Assembly (NCBI GenBank): GCA_903632075.3
Contig: CAHIKZ030001780.1
Coordinates: 527,001 to 591,000, forward strand
DNA length: 64,000 bases
Reading direction: 5' to 3'
DNA from: Acanthosepion pharaonis
Taxonomy: Eukaryota > Mollusca > Cephalopoda > Sepiida > Sepiidae
The stretch's first letter is position 1. Each line of letters starts with the position of its first letter. Below, piece by piece: positions 22,169-33,574 of the stretch. The notes beneath the pieces are model-generated. The model was not told where the DNA came from and searched no databases. It saw only the letters and a list, made by a program, of their open reading frames with translations. Both the position numbers and the translations under genes were made by a program.

Positions 22169-22234
<66 letters not shown>
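22169..22234. repeat. (TA)n microsatellite
   Basis: About 33 AT units. Confidence 0.97.
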
Positions 22235-22239
<5 letters not shown>

Positions 22240-23935
22240 CTACTAACCGCGTTCCTGGATTTACTAACAGTATTACATTTAATTTCTTATATTTAATTCT
22301 TGCGTTTGTCATACATTGGAGACCGAATTTCATCTCGGAATCCACAACACAAAGTTTCAAAGAAGTTACCAACATTTAATGGTTGACTGCCACAGCAGTT
22401 CTTACATTCTCCGACAATCATCTTAAAGTTTTTTTCAGTATAATTTTCCACAATCCACCATTGTGTAAGTTTTGCAGTACTTCAGTAATCAGTCCTGCTA
22501 CTTTTACTGTTACGCGCTCACCTGCTAAATATCATTTACATTCGAAGCCCAGAGTGAGAGGTAAAAAGATTATTAATTCTGGAAGTCTAAGAATATTTCA
22601 ACGTGTATTAACAGATTTGTGGTAGAATATTCATAGGAGGACTTTTGTGAATTTAGCATGAGATGCACCATTTTAATACATATGCTATCAAGACGTTATA
22701 TGAGGCGTTTTTTCCAAAAGTTTTTATAGCAACCAGTTTCCCGAAGGTTTAGGCAAACCTTCAACCTTTTGCGTCGGCAGTGGAATTATGACGTCACCAT
22801 TTGCATCAGCAGTGAAAATGGTTAGTAAAAAAACAGCAACTTCCATGTTTAATCTCAGATTTTTTAAAATCCTGTTATTCATTTCCAACTGAAAATAATC
22901 ATTCCTCATTCTTTTTATGCATACCAAATGATCTTTTGTTTTCTTAAATATATATATATATATATATATATATGCGTGAATAAATCTAAATGAGCATCTG
23001 TCTTGTACTTTTTCCATATATAAGAGGATAGATGAATATCAGTAGCTAGGCTATTAATTGAATATCAATTTTGCTTTTTACTAAAGTTCACCAAAATTAC
23101 TTAAAGTTCACCACAAGAGCTTCTCGTGGTAGGGTCACTGAATGATGTGTATGGTATAAATGTAAGAGGAGATAGAAGGCGAAGGAGCATAGAAAGAATA
23201 CGTAGCTGCTGACCCTTGAATGGAAGATGTTAAACATTCAGAGTAGCTTACATCGGTTTGTTTGTCCACAAAGTTGCAGTTCTCGGGGAAAACCAAGTGG
23301 AACTTCCTCCTTAAAATGAAAATTCGAAGGAAATTTAGGTGATTTGATTCCATGGATGTAGCATAATGAATTCAGTCTACGATGCTCTGATCTGGTGTAC
23401 CTAAAAAGTGGATCTCGTCTGAAAATTGGCCATAGAAATAGCGATAGTACACAGAAAGGCTTGCAATGTTTACTCTGTAGTGAAAATAACTGTCGAGCGG
23501 GAAATAAATAATTTCCTACAAAGCTGGAAAGTTAAGATTCGGTATCTTCAGCTCGGGCATGGCATTAATATTCCATTTTTTTCCTGTATCTTTCGCAATT
23601 GATCGAATATTAGTCCTACTTAAGGTCTGCAGGGAACTAGTGTCCCAATGTATGTTCCAACCAAAGAACCTCATTGAGAGTGCAATCGTTCATTTTGACG
23701 TGACAAAGATCAAGATCCGATCGGTGTAAGCTTGTGTTTTAGTGTGTAAGGTAGAGGATTTAGAACGTTACCATTCATTATACGACACACGATTTCGAAT
23801 CTCACCAAGATCGATTTCTGAAGGATGTGACTTCCACGTAGCATCAACCTGGGAATATATTTCCAGGGTGCCTGAAAATGAAATGCCTGAAAATATAGCA
23901 CGGTTTGATCACAGCTTTGTGAGAGCAGTTAGGTA
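22235..23935. other. No recognised gene; short (TA)n at 22947-22973
   Basis: Frames of 63-97 codons occur on both strands without a domain. A tRNA-like motif (ACGATTTCGAATCTCACC, near 23790) resembles a pol III B box but lacks a convincing partner. Confidence 0.4.
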
Positions 23936-23939
23936 GACG

Positions 23940-24175
23940 AAACTTCGCAGGTTGTGCTAGTGCGAAGTTACAAGCCATCGTGACCGAGCGTTTGAGAACG
24001 CTGGTTTTGTTCAACTACTGTTTAAACTTGATTATTCTCTCTCTCCGAGAAATTGTAACTAAGTTCGGTTCAGTAGAGTTGCAGTATAAGCCACAGGTTG
24101 GCTCTGTGGGTGTTGAAGAGATGCAAATATGGCTAGCATATGTCTCAAACAGGGATTAGTTAACAAGTGGGCATA
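23940..24175 (+). repeat. Dispersed repeat, family D
   Basis: Matches the reverse complement of 49855-50065 over about 200 bases: GTGCGAAGTTACAAGCCATC, GTGACCGAGCGTTTGAG, GAAATTGTAACTAAGTTCGG, AAGCCACAGGTTGGCTCTGT and GGGATTAGTTAACAA. Non-coding in all frames. Confidence 0.75.
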
Positions 24176-24398
24176 CTCGAAAATGATTATATTACTATTG
24201 TGTTTTGCTTTTACTTTGATGAATATGAGATGATCCATGTCTTACCTAGAGACTTTAAGAGATGGCACATTGTTTTTTTTATCAGAAGATGCAAAAAGAT
24301 GAGGTGCCAGGTAATTAGAGAAAGAGGATATCTACAAACCGCCCCACGCAGTCAGATGTGGTACAAAGCCGAATTTAATGTGGTGTATCCGATCCCCT

Positions 24399-24537
24399 AG
24401 GCTCGGCCAAAAACTTCCCGTAGACCCCGTATACAACTGGGGTCGGGTAGCTGTTTCCCGAGACGCGTAGGCTTGGCCCAAAATTCCCCGTAGACTCCGT
24501 ATAAAACGGGGAAGGGTAGCTTTTTCCCGAGACGAGA
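24399..24537. repeat. Two 70-bp tandem units, GC-rich
   Basis: Each unit runs from TAGGCTCGGCC (or TAGGCTTGGCC) through CCCGTAGAC, CCGTATA and GGGTAGCT to TTTCCCGAGACG. Unit 1 holds a 6-bp hairpin (GACCCC/GGGGTC). GC content is far above the surroundings. Overlapping 73-76 codon frames are translations of the repeat. Confidence 0.85.
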
Positions 24538-24539
24538 CT

Positions 24540-25370
24540 CTGCCCTTCGACATAATCTCGTCTGGGGATCCTGTTTGCCCGGAGGCAGAGAGAATCTACA
24601 TGCATGCTCTACATAATCATATACCATTTTGGAATCAAGATGATCCCGGGATTTGAAGTCTGCCCTTCATCTGGTACTGGGATTTGTGTCCGGATAAGGA
24701 CAAAAGTTAAAAATAAAAAATTCACATTTTAAAATAACTGAAAAAAATTAGTGATTTCAAAAATTTTTAATTTATATTGAGTTTAAAGTAACGCAAAAAC
24801 TTTGAAGTAATCAATTTTATTTCTTCAAAATGACACAGAATCAGAGTGAAAGTGAGAGGTTTTATGACGTGAGTTTTGAAGTTCGGCAGAGTTTGTGATT
24901 TGAAGAGGTCAATTTTCGGCCTGATTGGAATTTCGGCCCCAATCAGTTTTTGAAGCAGATCAATCTTTTGGTCGGAATTGAGCTTATAGCCCGAATCAGA
25001 GTTAAAGTGAGGTTTTGCAGTTGGAGTGAATTGAGGAAGTCAAAGTTATTTCTTCAAAATTATCATTGCTGCTTCCTAAGCTGGACCTTTTAGTTTTCGG
25101 CTGGATGCATAATTAGACCTTTGCAGAAGCTAGCTTAAATGTACGCATGGAGCGCATCTTTTAAGCTAGTTTTAAATAAAATACGACAGTCATTCATTGA
25201 ACGAATTATCGGTTGAAATTTATAGAAACATTCTCTTAAAATTTTTTTCAGGAAAATTGGCTTCTCAAGCCCAATAAATGTTATCGCTCTTTCTAACATT
25301 GATGATAGTTCCCTGCCTAAGTCTTTTTAAAGATAGTATACAAAGTCAACATCTTCATTATACCTTCATT
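24540..25370. other. No gene; diffuse direct repeats 24830-25070
   Basis: TTTATTTCTTCAAAATGACA / TTATTTCTTCAAAATTATCA and AATCAGAGTGAAAGTGAG / AATCAGAGTTAAAGTGAG recur about 180 bases apart, suggesting an old tandem duplication. Confidence 0.5.
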
Positions 25371-25374
25371 TGTT

Positions 25375-25887
25375 TTCGTTAGAAACAAAAAAAAAATACA
25401 GTTGTATCCATCTTCTTATATGGCAGTGAATGTTGGATAATTTCCCCACGGATGCGGAAAAATCGAGGCGGTATAAATGTGGTTATAGGGAAGGATACAA
25501 AAATTTCCATGGATGGAGCGAGTAAGAAACAAGGAAGTCTTAAAGAAAATGGTAACAGAAAGGACACTTCTACTCAGAATCAGGAAGAGACAGCTGGAAT
25601 TCCTTGGACACATAATGTGGAAGGAGAGCTTGAGAAACGTAAACCTTATGGGGCATATTGAGGGCAAGATAAGTGAATGCACCGAGACATCTGATGAGCA
25701 TGAGTGAATGGATGACGGAACGGTGGTGAGTGGGTACAGTTTTAGCAAAGGGACAATGCAAAGAGCTATACACGTAATAGAAAGTTGTGGAGAGCCATGA
25801 TCGTCTGTTTTCGAAGGAAGGCAGCGCGTAGAAGAAGAAGAAGAAGAAGAAGAAGAAGAAGAAGAAGAAGAAGAAGAAGAAGAAGAA
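25375..25887 (+). mobile_element. RTE-like LINE 3' end with (GAA)n tail
   Basis: Read in shifting frames, the plus strand gives LYGSECW-like residues near 25415, then a helix equivalent to KTIRKRQLEFLGHIMWKESL at 25570-25640 and RWMTERW at 25705. It ends WRAMIVCFRRKAAR before the tail. The tail is about 19 GAA units (25831-25887). This is the C-terminus of the same family as 56158-57430. Many frameshifts. Confidence 0.8.
25831..25887. repeat. (GAA)n microsatellite forming a LINE tail
   Basis: Begins immediately after the LINE's last residues (GCAGCGCGTAGAAGAAG). Other copies have two or three GAA units at the same place (27583-27591; CTTCTTCTT at 56162-56172). Confidence 0.9.
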
Positions 25888-26925
25888 AAAGTTATATTTG
25901 CCACGTATATTAGTTTTTGCTAATGTTGGAAGTCTTCAAGTGATGCGTTTTTTTTTTATTTGCTAAAGTTCTTTGTGATTATGTAGCGTCTATCAGATCT
26001 GAATTGTCTTTTTAAGACCTAGAGGATTTATTCGCATGTCGCTATTTTTAATCATTGATCGAAGAAAACCGTTGTATATATCTGAGAGTCTAGATTATTT
26101 GTGAATTAAATCATCAGCAATTAAGGACTGAGAAATATTGCATTATCTAGTATTGTAAACTGTGGCGCTGTTAATCATTGACCTTAAAAGAACAATGTTT
26201 CATTTCGTTCTTTTTTCTTTTAGGTGAAAGCTGGATGAAACTATGAAATATCTTCCAACTGTGACAAATGGAATTTTGTCATTATCCGGATACAAGCAGT
26301 CGGAGGTGTAACTAGGAATAGATTATCTCCCTTTGTTAACAACTTCCTCCTGATATTGATCAGGTAATATTTCCTTGAATAAGATCCTTCACCATTTGAT
26401 GGATACAGCAGCCTCACTTGTATACGATTTACTGAAAATTACATTTACAGGAAGGTTATATCTAAGGAAAAGGAAGAAAAGAAAAAAATCGGATGAAATT
26501 ATGTGCCGTAAATATGAAAAGGTTAGCTTCAATAATTTAAAAAAACTTGATGATAAACGAAAAGAGAAAGTATTAATCTTTTTTTTATATATTTTTTGTA
26601 TTAAGTTGGACTAGGGGTTCTTCTATTCTGCAGCTTCTTTCAGGACGTGAACGAAAATGGTTCTGCATAACTTCTTGTCTTTTGTTTATCGAAGTAAGTT
26701 TTTACGCTTCAATGAAACGACAGATTTTAGAAACTGACAAATATTCACAAAAGTACTGACACGGAAAAAATTATTTTCGTTTACAAAAAGATTTTAATTT
26801 TTTTTTTTAATCATAAAATCATTTTATTCACACAGAAAACTTATGGACAAGGCACTGGAATGTTGAATTATGTTATGAATTATGAGTAGTGAGTAAAGGA
26901 AATATGAGCAGTTTCTTAGTATTTT
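25888..26925. other. No recognised feature
   Basis: AT-rich. A 79-codon plus-strand frame (26375-26614) is K-rich without a domain. Confidence 0.45.
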
Positions 26926-26929
26926 TAAA

Positions 26930-27600
26930 AACGCCCGCGGAAGGTATTGAAGGAAAGCGAGAAGAAACGAGTAAACATCAACTTGCAAATTTCAAAGAAG
27001 AGATACCAAGATCAAATAAGCACAAAAAATTTAGATATTTGGAAAGTGTTTTAATATAGGACGGAGAGTGTGACACTGAAATCCGAAGGCGTATTTGATA
27101 GCCAAGGAAGTACCCCAAAAGCAAAGCAGGGTATTAAGAAATAGAAAACTTTGCTAGAAACTAGGAAAACAATACCAAAATGTTACGCGATATCTGTTCC
27201 CCTGTATGGCAGTGAGTGCTGGACAGTCTCTTCGAAGACTAAGATGAAACTTCAAGCAACAGAAATCTGGTTTTACAGAAGGATGCTGAGGATACCATAA
27301 ACTAAACATGTGAACAACGACGAAGTTTTAGAGAGATCAGTAAGAAAGAGTTGAGTTTTCTGGAGCGCATAATGAGGAAAGAGGGCTTGGAAAATCTAAC
27401 ACTCACATAACAGATTGAGGGCAAAAGGGACAGCGGAAAATAACGCATAATATGCTTGAGTAAATGAAAGACGGAACACGGCTTAGGAGAAATAAAAGAA
27501 ATACAAAATTTATTAAGAGCTAAAAAGGACAGGACATTGTGGAGGGCCATAATCGGCTACATCCTGAGGGACACAGCACACAAAGAAGAAGTAGTATTTT
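26930..27600 (+). mobile_element. RTE-like LINE C-terminal fragment
   Basis: The plus strand encodes KTIPKCYAISVPLYGSECWT, EIWFYRRMLRIP, TKHVNNDEVLERS and, at the end, WRAIIGYILRDTAHKEE, in one consecutive order with several stops and frameshifts. This is the segment after the RT catalytic core. Same family as 25375-25887 and 56158-57430. Confidence 0.85.
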
Positions 27601-28560
27601 CAAAATGATTCGAGGTTCATTTACGAAACTTAAATATATTTCAAACAATCATATTCTTAGCACAATCAGGTTTCTTGTAATATTCAGAGCACATTTCAAA
27701 CTGGGATGAGACACTGAGGTCGGAGGTGTTTTTCATTGCTCAGAGAAAGCAATGTCGTATATTAAACGGGAAGTCTTGACTATTTTAATTATCCATTTAT
27801 TCTTGTGTTTTTCTTTGTCTATTATATTATAGTCTGTGTTTTATTATTATGCGTTTATCATCTTCATTAAAATACATAATTGTTTATTTTTTTAGATAAG
27901 CCGAGGTATACATCGTGGTTTTCTTTAAGTGTTTTAGCAAGTTTACTATATTAAGGATGTCTATTATCATTAAGAATTGTTATATTAAGAACATTTAATA
28001 CATTGTGTTTGTTAGATTACTTATGCATTGGCAAGAATAATTCTAGTTTATTTATAATATTGGAGCACAACATTTCTCTTTTTATGAAAGAGGACGTAAT
28101 TTTCGAAATTGTATGAAAAGTATTTCGAGGCGTAATTTTTGTTTTGTTTATCTTAGACTTTTGGTTTAGTATCTTCTATTTCTTTCCTTAAAATGTATAA
28201 TTCAAACATTTTTAACAACATCTGCCAATAATTTTTATTCTTTTATCCTTTTCTTGTAGTAATGTAACACTTTTATGGACGAGAACGTATTTTCAAATTT
28301 GTTTTGAGCCGTAACGTTATTTTGCTTACTTTTTTTAACTATTTGTTCAGATCAGAAGAGTCCTTTCTTCCTCGATTATTTATACTTCAAATATTTTTAA
28401 CAAAACAATAATAAAAATGTTCTCATATATTTGATGATAATTTTATACTTTTCTTATTTTCTTATTTATTGTTTGGTTTCTAAAGTAATAGTAGTAATAC
28501 TAATAATAGTAATAACATAGTGTAAAATATATGTGTGTTTATGCGTGTATATTTCTATGC
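27601..28560. other. AT-rich stretch, nothing recognised
   Basis: No copy elsewhere in the window. TTTTAACAACA/TTTTAACAAAAC and TTCTTTCCTTAAAATG-like motifs hint at degraded internal duplication at 28080-28400. Confidence 0.45.
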
Positions 28561-28579
28561 ACGTATCTCTGATGGTCGT

Positions 28580-28960
28580 TTTTTTGTGATGGAGAGGCTT
28601 GCGTGGTCTAATGACTCTGAAAGCAATGCCGTCAGGAGTTCTAAACTCCTGTAGGGCCAGCCTAGGCGGCAAGGTGGAAGATGAGGACCCAAACTAAGCG
28701 CAACCAACCCCAAAGACGCCAATGGTGGGACTAGCAGTTGATTACAATAGATCTCAACGGTTGAATCAGCGGATGAAGAGGGGCTACGCATGACGGACAT
28801 GCAACAATAGGCGCCACACGAATTAGCCCGTTGTACTTTCATAGTTTGTTTCTGCATGCCTAATTGCATATGTGCTGCAGAGGAAAAGGTCATGAAATCA
28901 AGTGTGTGGTCTCTTCCTGGCAAGTTGAGGTCCAGCTTAAACAAATTCACACCACTGACA
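28580..28960. mobile_element. Possible tRNA-like SINE
   Basis: GCGTGGTCTAATGACTCTGA, then AGTTCTAAACTCCTG 40 bases on, have the spacing of pol III A and B boxes. A GC-richer body follows (CAGCCTAGGCGGCAAGGTGG). No second copy in the window, so the call rests on the boxes alone. A 131-codon minus-strand frame across it has no domain. Confidence 0.35.
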
Positions 28961-29216
28961 TTTTCTTAATCTCTAATTATGTTTTACCTCCAACCACACC
29001 TTATTAGGAGAAGGTTTTAGTGCAACTGAAAGCTTCTAGTTCTGAACTTGCATGTTGGCGGCGAGTTTTGTAATCAACGCTATCACCATAAAGAAAGCGA
29101 TCAACAAAGAAGAAATTAAATTCTTCGACACACAATAAAACCAAAGACGACGATTTGAAACTAATAAAAAACAACACGAGCTTCATTCTAGCATCTTATA
29201 GCTATTATTTAAATAT
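28961..29216. other. No recognised feature
   Basis: A 60-codon frame without a domain; otherwise AT-rich. Confidence 0.4.
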
Positions 29217-29315
29217 AGCCACAAGGCGCCCAGTGAGGATCAAACCCACTGCTCAGTAGTAACACCTTGCAAAACCAAGTTTCTAACCATTACCCTATTG
29301 TAAGGCATTCTGGAG
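29217..29315 (-). mobile_element. tRNA-like SINE head
   Basis: On the minus strand: ATAGGGTAATGGTTAGAAAC (A-box region) and TGGGTTTGATCCTCACTGGG then CGCC (B-box region), the same landmarks as at 33584-33655. Confidence 0.8.
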
Positions 29316-29609
29316 TCTGCCTGATTGAAACGTTATTTTATACTACATTTATATCTAGAAGTTTCACTCTGGTTATAGTATAGAGTTGAAACCCAGAGAT
29401 AAATTTAGATGTCATAATGTCTTCCATTTGTTTAAAGCATGGAAATAGATACTGAGCATAGATTTAAATATTCCGATGACACTCATCACCTGAATAATAA
29501 AGTTCTGCCGAAAGATGGCTCATATGTACTTGTAAAATCACAATACTTAGACAGATATTCTCTCGTTCTACTAGTTCAGACCTTTACTACTAAGACCCGC
29601 CATGACATG

Positions 29610-29770
29610 TAAACAGGGTCAATCCATCCTTCGTATTCCATTGGTAAGGGGGAAATTCCATTCCCAATAGTCACTGTTTGTGGGACCGACTCACGAGAGG
29701 ACTCATCCAGGACCACTGCAATCTTAACATTTTGGGTCAATGTTATCTATATTACATATTCTCATAATCT
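29610..29770 (+). mobile_element. LINE L-B 3' end
   Basis: TCCTTCGTATTCCATTGGTA, AGGGGGAAATTCCATTCCC, TTTGTGGGACCGACTCACGA, then GACCACTGCAATCTTAAC match the C-terminal coding end of L-B (compare 32140-32260). Confidence 0.75.
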
Positions 29771-30390
29771 ACAATTCTTACATATTTAAAACAACCCCAT
29801 TAGTAAAGCTCTCCATTGAGTTGCTCTTGAGCTTTGTACAATAGCGTAAAAAAGGTAGCAGAGTTTGTTAAATAGTTGAAATTCTTTTGGCCATTTACTT
29901 AAATTACCTCAGTGGAAATGAATTCATTTATTCTCCACAAACGTTTCGTTGTTTCATTTGAACGTATGATTGATTTGATTGTTGATCAAAGCAAAACGAA
30001 ACGATTTGATTGTTGATCAAAGCAAAACGAATCTGGATAAGATCTTCATGGACGATTTATCTGAGCTAAAGCCACTCGGACTGCGACAAGTAACCAGAAA
30101 GAAATCTACGAGCAAAGGATAAAAACACTTCTCACTCGAACGCTTCTACTGATTTCAGATTCTTTGCGTATAAACTTCCATAAATATAGTTCTAATTTTT
30201 TTTATACTGTTATCTAAACACGAACATATGTAAGCGTTCCTAACGCTTCTAGGAACTAAACATTTTGGAAAATGTAGTCAGTAGATTCTTGAAAGCTATT
30301 AAAAATCGATTGATACGGTGAAAGTTGCAATATCATCAAATAAATACTTATATTATGAAAACAGCTTCAACGGACAGGGTTTGATCCAGT
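29771..30390. other. No gene; 29-bp tandem duplication at 29972-30031
   Basis: The unit GATTTGATTGTTGATCAAAG followed by CAAAACGAA occurs at 29972-30000 and again at 30003-30031. It contains the palindrome TTGATCAA. Nothing else recognised. Confidence 0.7.
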
Positions 30391-30501
30391 TTTCATAACA
30401 GATCATACATCTTATTAGCAGACATTATATCATAAATTTAACTGATCTTACATCTTGATGTTATCGTGATCTTATTAACTTTCGTATATTGAAGTTAACA
30501 G
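30390..30501. repeat. Minisatellite, left part
   Basis: Units of the form GATCTTACATCTTGATGTTA begin here and continue at 30927-31350; a family F element separates the two parts. Confidence 0.8.
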
Positions 30502-30926
30502 TTTACACTATTTACATTGTTTGGACTGTTGTCCTCAACTTTATTGCCATTTTGACGACGTTTCGGCCGTTGTGCCATCCAGCCTTCTTCAGATGATATT
30601 AGTTGGAATTTCTAACCGAATCCTTTATTTAATCATCTACGGGGGTAGATTGTTCTAATTCCACTTACCATGCCTTTTTTTTATATTTCAGTATCAGTTA
30701 ATTCCCGTTAGTAACTCAATTCTCCAAGTTTTTGTTTCCTCTGCTGTGACCAAGTATTGAAGATCAAGTCACTTCACTAAAGGTTTCGATTCGAAATTCC
30801 AAATAATATCACCTGAAGAATGACGGAGGGTACAACGGCAGAAACTTCGTGAATATGTTAATAAAGGTTTGTACAACATTCCGAAAGATGTAAATAGTGT
30901 AAATAAATATACTACCTCATAATGAC
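30502..30926 (-). mobile_element. Family F element with 12-bp target duplication
   Basis: A 425-bp insertion is flanked by perfect copies of TGAAGTTAACAG (30490-30501 and 30927-30938). The left flank contains CGACGTTTCGGCCGTTGTGC and the right flank the inverted module (GAAGAATGACGG, GGCAGAAACTTCGTGAATAT). The centre includes TTGAAGATCAAGTCACTTC and is related to 41570-41640 in reverse. Target duplications of 7-20 bp are usual for LINE-mobilised retroposons. Confidence 0.85.
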
Positions 30927-31350
30927 TGAAGTTAACAGGTCTTACATCTTGGTGTTAACAGATCTTATACATCGATGTTGACGTATCTTACATCTTATAT
31001 TAACATCTTACATATTAACAGATCGTATATATTGATGTTAACTGATCTTACATCTTGATTTTAATAGATCTTACATCTTGGTGTCAAGAGATGTTACATC
31101 TTTATATAAACAAAACTTACGTCATGTTATCAGATATTACATCTTGATGCTAGTAGATCTTACATGTTAATGATAACAAATCTTATATGTTTCTCTTAAC
31201 TGATCTCACATCTTGATGATAAAAGATTGTATAATATTGATATTAACATATCTTACATCTTGATGTTATTAGATCTTACATCAATATATTAATAGATCTT
31301 CCATAATGATGTTAGTAGATCCTAAATCTGGGTTAGAACAGAACTTATAT
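30927..31350. repeat. Minisatellite, right part
   Basis: About 14 diverged units of 25-33 bases built on AACAGATCTTACATCTTGAT. Units vary by 10-30 percent, so the array is old. Confidence 0.9.
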
Positions 31351-31351
31351 A

Positions 31352-31669
31352 TTGACTTCAGACTACGGAAAAAGAAACTTACATTTACTGCCCATGATCT
31401 CGGCGACTGCTGACTCACTGACGCTGACGGTCCCTTCCTCACTGACCGCTATTCTTGACTCTCTCTGCTTATATCGATACTGGCTTGGGTCCCACCAGCC
31501 CTATGCGTCCACTTGTGTTCCAGAAAAGGAGACCACTCATTTAGCTTTTGGGCGGTCAGATTTTCAAAGGATTTTTATGATATCTAAAATCACTGACAAA
31601 ATTTTATGTTTGCCTATTCAAAGGCATGCTGGAAACAGGAATCCTGAAAAATCCTGGTTGTTAAATTGA
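31352..31669 (+). other. 105-codon frame, unassigned
   Basis: A plus-strand frame starts right at the end of the minisatellite. It is S/T/L-rich at the start, with no signal peptide or domain I recognise. Probably chance. Confidence 0.15.
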
Positions 31670-31784
31670 TTTACAGCTGGACTTAAGACGAGATTCCTAA
31701 GAAACTTAGGTCATTAAATTGACTTAAAAAGATTGTTATAACGGTACGGAATGAGAATTCGGAAAGTTCAAATTCTAGTCGGGT

Positions 31785-32115
31785 TCGTTAAATGCACTTA
31801 TGTAAATGACCTAAAAATTTTCTTTGTATTAATAAGAAATACTTACAAAATGTATGGATGCCTTTAATGCAAAAAAAAAAGGAAAATAATACACCCTGAA
31901 ATGAGATTTATGATTCATTTTTTAACATTGGTAAAATAAGATTAATTTGGGGGTCATGGATTCGCCGGTAGGGTAGCGGTTACCACCGCCGAAAACAGAT
32001 TCGATGAATCTAGTTGAAATTCTACTGCGTTCATTTTTGCACAAATGCTCTTGGAAACCGTCTATTCTCCTCTTCCACAGCTATGGGTAAAATGACAATA
32101 TAGCATCACCGGCCA
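31785..32115 (+). mobile_element. SINE body fragments
   Basis: AGTCGGGTTCGTTAAATGCA (31785-31805) and GCACAAATGCTCTTGGAAAC, then CACAGCTATGGG (32040-32095), match the body of the 5S SINE at 50098-50180. A tRNA-like stretch (GGTAGGGTAGCGGTTACCAC, then AGATTCGATGAATC) sits between them. Confidence 0.5.
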
Positions 32116-32119
32116 TGTC

Positions 32120-32400
32120 AGGCCAACTGTAGCGAACCATCCTTATTACCTTTGTCTTCCATTGGTGAGACGTAAGTTCCACTCGGGTAGCTTCTTCTCG
32201 CGAACCGTTGATCTGTGGAATCAACTTCTAAGAGGGTATTTTACCAATCACTATAATTTTAAACTGTTCAAGTGTAAAATTAACCGTTATCTTCCCCACG
32301 TATCCCCCTAAACTGTTCCTCTTACTCTGTAGCCCTCTACCTCGAGTGGCTAACCTGTCTTGTAACGGTAGAACATCATTGTAAAAGAAAATGAAGCCTA
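32120..32400 (+). mobile_element. LINE L-B 3' end, open to its stop codon
   Basis: From about 32136 the plus strand reads without a stop: HPYYLCLPLVRRKFHSGSFF, SRTVDLWNQLLRGYFTNHYN, FKLFKCKINRYLPHVSP, then TAA at about 32310. This is the conserved C-terminal box of the LINE (R-T-x-x-L-W-N). About 85 bases of 3' UTR follow (CCCTCTACCTCGAGTGGC) and end in an A-rich stretch near 32395. It is the best-preserved L-B end in the window. Confidence 0.87.
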
Positions 32401-32815
32401 GGTAAAATAATATCTTTTTAGCATATAATCGTTGGTCGCGATATTTATGTTGAGAAAGGCTGGCATTGCTACATGAAATGAAAATCAGTAGATTTTTTTA
32501 TCGAATGGTCCAATATCAGAAAAGTCCACGGCGCCGTGCCGTGTCGCATTCTACGTATCATTGCACTATGCCCGAGGCGTCCATTAACTTCTGTCGCGGC
32601 TCGAAGTAAGGGGGGCGGTTCCTTTCTTGGAGACGACATTCGAGGTAGATTTGATTTTGAAGTTACCTTCTTCCAGCTTTTGCCTAAAGAGGAAGGATCT
32701 ACAAAGCAGTAGGTGGCTGTGAATACAGAGCTGTCCTTTTAGCAGATTGGTTGGCAACCAAGGCTATAGAGCCGAGTCTCTCCTGCTATTTACCCACAGC
32801 TAGGGGAGGAAGAGA
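32401..32815. other. No gene; GC-rich patch 32525-32625
   Basis: CACGGCGCCGTGCCGTGTCG and GTCGCGGCTCGAAGTAAGGG stand out against AT-rich surroundings. CGGCGCCG is palindromic. No coding signal. Confidence 0.45.
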
Positions 32816-32820
32816 AGGAA

Positions 32821-32833
32821 ACACACACACACA

Positions 32834-32895
<62 letters not shown>
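32821..32895. repeat. (CA)n then (TA)n microsatellite
   Basis: Eight CA units, a CTC break, then about 28 TA units. Confidence 0.97.
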
Positions 32896-32898
<3 letters not shown>

Positions 32899-32899
32899 A

Positions 32900-33570
32900 T
32901 AAACACACACGTTTCATCAAAACGACTGAGAATGTATTAAGCGTTTTATTGAATTCTTTTTTATAATACCATATCTGTTCGGGACATGGCGAGCGTGACT
33001 CTCTTCAGATCCTTGAAAATTTTGGAAAAGATAGTCAAGTTTTTTTTTTATATTTTGAACTAGGTATATTCATCACAATCCGCTTGTAGCCTATTCAGTC
33101 TTTTATCAAATGACATTTTGCCGCTGTGGACGACAGTAGTTTTATAGGGTAGCGCGATCTATCAGCTGCAGTCCTTCCATTCGCCGCATTCAAACCACAC
33201 AAACAGAATCAACGCCAGTCGTAAGTTACGAACGTCCATCAAAGAACGCGCCTAAAGATGATTGTTTATACAAGATGGCTGACCAACTAAAGTTATCAGA
33301 GCGCAGTTTCATGTTGGTGTTCCATCATTCGAATGATGGATGTGCTTAGCAAAAGGAAACAGAGGACGGCAAAAGTAATTTTCTCTTTCGTTTCGTCATC
33401 GTCTCCCTTTCGCCCATGCACATTCAGTTTTTGTTTTACGTTTACTTGTAATGATGCACTTGTTTCGAAATGAAATTCAAGATAAACTATAAATATTAGT
33501 GAATGTGTTTGCTTACCAGGATCTACGAACAGACCAACGATTACACAAGTACATACATACAGTCATGACA
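32900..33570. other. No recognised feature
   Basis: No repeat copy or coding signal seen. Confidence 0.45.
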
Positions 33571-33574
33571 GTGC

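Noticed and set aside
25416..25904. 162-codon minus-strand frame with poly-Ser
   Set aside because: It is the antisense of an RTE-like LINE and its (GAA)n tail.
30390..31350. CRISPR-like array (repeat with variable spacers)
   Set aside because: Units are diverged and of uneven length, spacers are not distinct, and the context is an animal genome; it is a minisatellite.
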